From contig SKQX01000101.1 of NCBI GenBank assembly GCA_007118795.1, positions 1 through 7,689 of the forward strand: 7,689 nt of DNA, given 5' to 3'. Below, in pieces: positions 5,649 to 7,689 of this stretch (the first letter of the stretch is position 1; every line of letters begins with the position of its first letter). Below the pieces are notes generated by a model. It saw nothing but the letters and a program-made list of their open reading frames with translations. It was not told the DNA's origin and made no database searches. Made by a program: the position numbers and the translations under genes. The stretch is from Thermoflexales bacterium (GTDB lineage Bacteria > Chloroflexota > Anaerolineae > B4-G1).

Positions 5649-6980
5649 TTAACTCCAAACCAGACGCCCGGCGATCTGCCGCCGACCGTGACTAGGCCGC
5701 GCAGGCAAGGCGTCCATATCGCATCTCAAAGCGGTGACCAGGTCATCGCCGCTCGCTATCGCGCACGCGGGCACACCCAAGGTGGCCAGAGCGGCCGCCA
5801 CATCCTTAGTCCCCGGCACACCGCCGAAGGAGGCGGCATCCAGAAGGACCACGATCGGATAGAGTCCTCGCTGTCTAAGAAGGTCCGCCATCAGAGCCAC
5901 CTCATTCTCCACCGCCGGGGTGATCACAATGACCGTGCTCCCACGGGGGATGTGTTGGGCGTGGGCCGTCACCAGCGCCGAGATGGGAAGATCCCCGTGG
6001 GCGCGCAGTGGCGCCAGCGCCTCCAGGATCTTACCCAACTGACGGCCGCCGCGGTCCGGAGGCAGGATGTCCGGCGTCCCGCGCTGGGCCTGATGGTAGG
6101 AGGCCAGCCCCACCGCCCGCTGACGGCGGAGGAAATGGCGCGCCAGGGAGGCCGCGATGGTGACCCCGTACTCCTCCGTGGAGGGGGTCAACTCGATCTC
6201 CTTCCACGGCGCCCAGATGGCCTCCACAGCCTGGTTGGGCAGCGTATGGGGCAACTCGGCCTGGACACGTTCCTCGGCGTCGAGGAAGATCCAGATCTCG
6301 GCCAGGGGATCCAGCTCGAACTCCTTGGTAATCAGGGTATTCCGCCGCGCGGTGCTCAGCCAGTGAATCCGATTCAGCGGGTCGCCCGGGACGTACTCGC
6401 GCACGCCGGCGGCGTTCGGAGTCACCTGGTGGCTGCGTAGCCGGAGGGCCTCACCACCGGGGAGCAAGCCAGGCGGGCTAGGGAACGCTTCGAGGTCGGC
6501 CATCATGGGGTAGACCAGGAGGGCACCTTCTGCCGGCACCCTGCGCCGCACGGGAAACAGCCCGAAGAGGTCACCGGAGACGAGTTCCGTCGGCCCCAGC
6601 GAGAAGATGCCACGCCGAACGAGACGGGTCCGAGCACGATAGTTGCGGCGCTCGTGGCCGTGGAGCATGGTCATCACTCGGGAGCCCCGGGATCCGGGGA
6701 GGTCGGATCGATCCCGGATCTGAAGCCAGAGCCGCGGCAGGAAGCCCACGTTCTCGGCCGTGAACCGTTCCTCGAAGATCTGGCCGACGTGGGCCCGGCG
6801 ACTGCGGGTGGTCCGCTCCAGGGAAACGCCGCGCAGGGAGAGCTTCGACCAGATCCAGCTCACGGCCAGGAGGAAGACCCACACGTAGGTCAGCTGGCCA
6901 TAGATGGGCAGGCCGGTGAGCGCCAGCGCCAGCAAGCTCAGGCCCAGCAACACGAGCACGATGCGCAGCGATGTGGACAT
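5649..6980 (-). CDS. DUF58 domain-containing membrane-anchored protein
   Basis: This is a DUF58 protein of 443 residues. Two N-terminal membrane helices (~6-24 and ~29-46) anchor it, and the rest is a beta-rich region followed by a von Willebrand A-like fold. Signature motifs are RRGIFSLGPTELVSGDLFGL at 122-141 and GVREYVPGDPLNRIHW at 192-207, then STARRNTLITKEFE at 209-222. The A-domain strand IWIFLDAEER at 229-238 lacks the DxSxS metal site of canonical A-domains, as is common in DUF58. The family is nearly always linked to a MoxR AAA+ ATPase and a transglutaminase, and is thought to act with them in assembling or remodelling envelope proteins; this is family knowledge, not proof for this copy. 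The ATG at 6980 has no ribosome site but lies 11 bp after a consensus -10 box, which suggests leaderless translation. The stop precedes the transglutaminase ATG by 5 nt. Confidence 0.92.
   Translation of the reverse strand: MSTSLRIVLVLLGLSLLALALTGLPIYGQLTYVWVFLLAVSWIWSKLSLRGVSLERTTRSRRAHVGQIFEERFTAENVGFLPRLWLQIRDRSDLPGSRGSRVMTMLHGHERRNYRARTRLVRRGIFSLGPTELVSGDLFGLFPVRRRVPAEGALLVYPMMADLEAFPSPPGLLPGGEALRLRSHQVTPNAAGVREYVPGDPLNRIHWLSTARRNTLITKEFELDPLAEIWIFLDAEERVQAELPHTLPNQAVEAIWAPWKEIELTPSTEEYGVTIAASLARHFLRRQRAVGLASYHQAQRGTPDILPPDRGGRQLGKILEALAPLRAHGDLPISALVTAHAQHIPRGSTVIVITPAVENEVALMADLLRQRGLYPIVVLLDAASFGGVPGTKDVAAALATLGVPACAIASGDDLVTALRCDMDALPARPSHGRRQIAGRLVWS
5653..5656 (-). promoter_or_regulatory. 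Ribosome binding site of the transglutaminase gene
   Basis: GGAG on the minus strand lies 9 nt from the ATG at 5643, inside the last codons of the DUF58 gene. It selects that ATG over an upstream in-frame TTG at 5658 and indicates coupled translation of the two genes. Confidence 0.65.
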
Positions 6981-6991
6981 ATCTGGCTGTG

Positions 6992-6997
6992 ATTATA
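6992..6997 (-). promoter_or_regulatory. -10 box of the DUF58-transglutaminase operon (near-leaderless promoter)
   Basis: The minus strand reads TATAAT, a perfect -10 box, ending 11 nt before the DUF58 ATG at 6980. Transcription would start about 3-6 nt before the ATG, leaving no room for a ribosome site, and none is visible. No good -35 box is present at 16-18 bp; TTGAGT lies 22 bp away. The promoter may be weak, need an activator, or use a different sigma factor. Confidence 0.6.
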
Positions 6998-7208
6998 CCC
7001 GGTTGCACGAGTAGCCGCGACTCAACGGGGGGCGACAGGCGCGGAAGGATCCGTGGGGGCCTAGCAACGATAGGGATTGGGAAGCTGGTCGGAGGGGGAG
7101 GCTGGGCCTGCGCGCGGGAAGTGAGGACGGTTGGTAGAGGCTGCCTGCGGGAGCTGGGCAAGAAAAGGGAAGACGACGATGGCAGCGGCGACAGCCCCCT
7201 CACCCTAA

Positions 7209-7395
7209 CCCTCTCCCCGGAGGGGAGAGGGGACAGAACGCGGAGCTCGTGGGTCGCCGCCGAAAGGCACCGCCGGGCTGGCCCTCTCCCCGCAGGGGAG
7301 AGGGGACAGAACGCGGAACCCGGGCGTGGCGACCGAGGGAGCAGTGCCGGGCTAGGCCTCTCCCTGGGGGGGAGAGGGGAGAGAACGCGGGCAGT
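7209..7395. repeat. Three tandem ~74-bp units with a CCCTCTCCCC/GGGGAGAGGG hairpin
   Basis: Three units start near 7209, 7282 and 7356. Each opens with a short stem: CCCTCTCCCC and GGGGAGAGGG with a 3-nt loop in units 1 and 2 (10 bp), and CCTCTCCC/GGGAGAGG with a 5-nt loop in unit 3 (8 bp). Each is followed by a conserved tail GACAGAACGCGG (GAGAGAACGCGG in unit 3). The linkers are more diverged but still related; both complete ones contain CGTGG and end near GCCGGGCT. The words CCCTCACCCTAACCCTCTCC at the left edge belong to a widespread intergenic repeat type that yields spurious LTLSPEGRG-like open frames. This is probably a REP-like non-autonomous repeat. Confidence 0.85.
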
Positions 7396-7420
7396 GGTTG
7401 GGCGGGGCGACGGCTCATGG

Positions 7421-7454
7421 TAATGCGCGGCTTGGAGATCCAAGCCGCGCATTA
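7421..7454 (-). terminator. Perfect 15-bp hairpin after the ABC transporter ATPase gene
   Basis: TAATGCGCGGCTTGG (7421-7435) and CCAAGCCGCGCATTA (7440-7454) pair perfectly over 15 bp around a 4-nt loop. It lies about 57 nt beyond the stop of the ABC ATPase gene and before the repeat array. The stem and loop size fit an intrinsic terminator or a transcript-end stabiliser. No T-run follows on either strand, so the terminator label is provisional; it could also be a protein-binding palindrome or a repeat. Confidence 0.55.
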
Positions 7455-7510
7455 GATGGTTCTCGTGTGACCTGTTGGGCTGCCTGGCCCGCAACCGTGC
7501 GGAGCGACGA

Positions 7511-7689
7511 CTAAGCAACCGAGTAGCCGATGTCGGCCCGTCCTTCCTGCTCCACAATGTGACAGGCACAATAGTGGCCCGACGCCACCTCGATCAGCTC
7601 CGGATCCGCCTCAACGCAGATGTCCCGGACCACCGGACAGCGGGTGCTGAAGTTGCACCCGTCAGGCGGCGTCGAAGGACTAGGTATAT
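7511..7689 (-). CDS. Oligopeptide/dipeptide-type ABC transporter ATP-binding protein, C-terminal fragment
   Basis: Only the last 58 residues are inside the window, ending in TAG at 7513-7511. They form the C-terminal extension typical of Opp/Dpp ATPases: SPSTPPDGCNFSTRCPVV, then RDIC, EADPELIEVASGHYCACH and a short tail. This matches the family's '(P)P.GC.F..RCP...C....P.L..v..GH..AC(H/W)' signature, just past the nucleotide-binding domain. These ATPases power uptake of peptides, and in some cases nickel or other ligands, through a membrane permease pair with a lipoprotein receptor. The five cysteines (CNFSTRC, IC, CAC) are the conserved set of this tail. The Walker motifs and most of the gene lie beyond the high-coordinate edge. 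The substrate cannot be told from this piece. Confidence 0.92.
   Translation of the reverse strand, partial: IPSPSTPPDGCNFSTRCPVVRDICVEADPELIEVASGHYCACHIVEQEGRADIGYSVA

Larger units (their letters stand above)
6981..7510. other. Non-coding region between the ABC ATPase gene and the DUF58 operon
   Basis: This 530-bp stretch holds the DUF58 promoter, the three-unit hairpin repeat at 7209-7395 and the 7421-7454 hairpin. Open frames through it are translations of the repeat (LSPLP.GER-like peptides) and are not credible genes. I see nothing in 7000-7195 beyond GC-rich unique sequence. No MoxR-like gene remnant is visible. Confidence 0.65.

Noticed and set aside
5631..6440. Plus-strand open frame of 269 codons opposite the DUF58 gene
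   Set aside because: Antisense shadow: the opposing minus frame has clear DUF58 motifs, while this one has none.
7209..7395. CRISPR array
   Set aside because: Only three units, the conserved part is a short self-complementary GC hairpin, the linkers are related to each other rather than unique spacers, and no cas gene is present.
6571..7569. Minus-strand open frame of 332 codons reaching across the repeat array
   Set aside because: It contains LSPLP.GER-like peptides from translating the hairpin repeats and then runs out of frame through the DUF58 gene. It also overlaps the real end of the ABC ATPase gene in another frame.
1..7689. A defence, phage or mobile system
   Set aside because: No integrase, transposase, restriction, toxin-antitoxin, retron or phage gene is recognisable. 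The genes are core or common accessory functions, all on one strand.

Overview
The window is GC-rich bacterial chromosome. Every gene I can support is on the minus strand, so transcription runs from high to low coordinates. The best lineage clue is the partial gene at the low-coordinate end. It encodes the first 100 residues of the RNA polymerase beta subunit (rpoB), and its form (MYYPAIKSYARI..., then LFDEISPIE) resembles Chloroflexota proteins as I remember them. A DUF58 plus transglutaminase pair, a stand-alone oligopeptide-type ABC ATPase and intergenic copies of a CCCTCTCCCC/GGGGAGAGGG repeat fit the same phylum. This assignment is inference; no search was run.

Layout from high to low coordinates, which is the direction of transcription. 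(1) 7511-7689: the C-terminal end of an Opp/Dpp-type peptide ABC transporter ATPase. A perfect 15-bp hairpin follows at 7421-7454. (2) 6981-7420: a non-coding stretch with three tandem units, about 74 bp each, built around a short GC-rich hairpin. (3) 5649-6980 and 3310-5643: a two-gene operon of a membrane-anchored DUF58 protein and a TgpA-like membrane transglutaminase with a C-terminal DUF4129-like domain. A consensus -10 box lies 11 bp from the first start codon, so the operon mRNA is probably leaderless. (4) 3006-3080: tRNA-Glu(UUC), with its own good promoter. (5) 662-2506: an operon of pncC (nicotinamide-nucleotide amidase, the CinA C-terminal domain as a stand-alone protein), an 80-residue DUF6504-like protein joined by a GTGA overlap, and a GNAT acetyltransferase with a second, degenerate acetyltransferase-like half. 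(6) 303-661: the rpoB upstream region, with a strong promoter (TTGACA, 16 bp, TAAAAT), a 9-bp hairpin in the leader and a long imperfect inverted repeat upstream of the promoter. (7) 1-302: the start of rpoB.

How the genes fit together: the DUF58/transglutaminase pair belongs to a cassette that usually also has a MoxR AAA+ ATPase, and none is visible directly upstream here. The pncC operon combines NMN salvage, an uncharacterised small protein and a probable N-acetyltransferase. The rest is core transcription and translation (rpoB, tRNA-Glu) and peptide uptake.

I see no phage, CRISPR, toxin-antitoxin, transposon or defence locus. The points most worth a second look are non-coding: the inverted repeat and leader hairpin before rpoB, the near-leaderless DUF58 operon promoter, the tandem hairpin repeat array, and a possible 39-codon plus-strand gene at 2824-2943. 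Most long plus-strand open frames are antisense shadows of the minus-strand genes.
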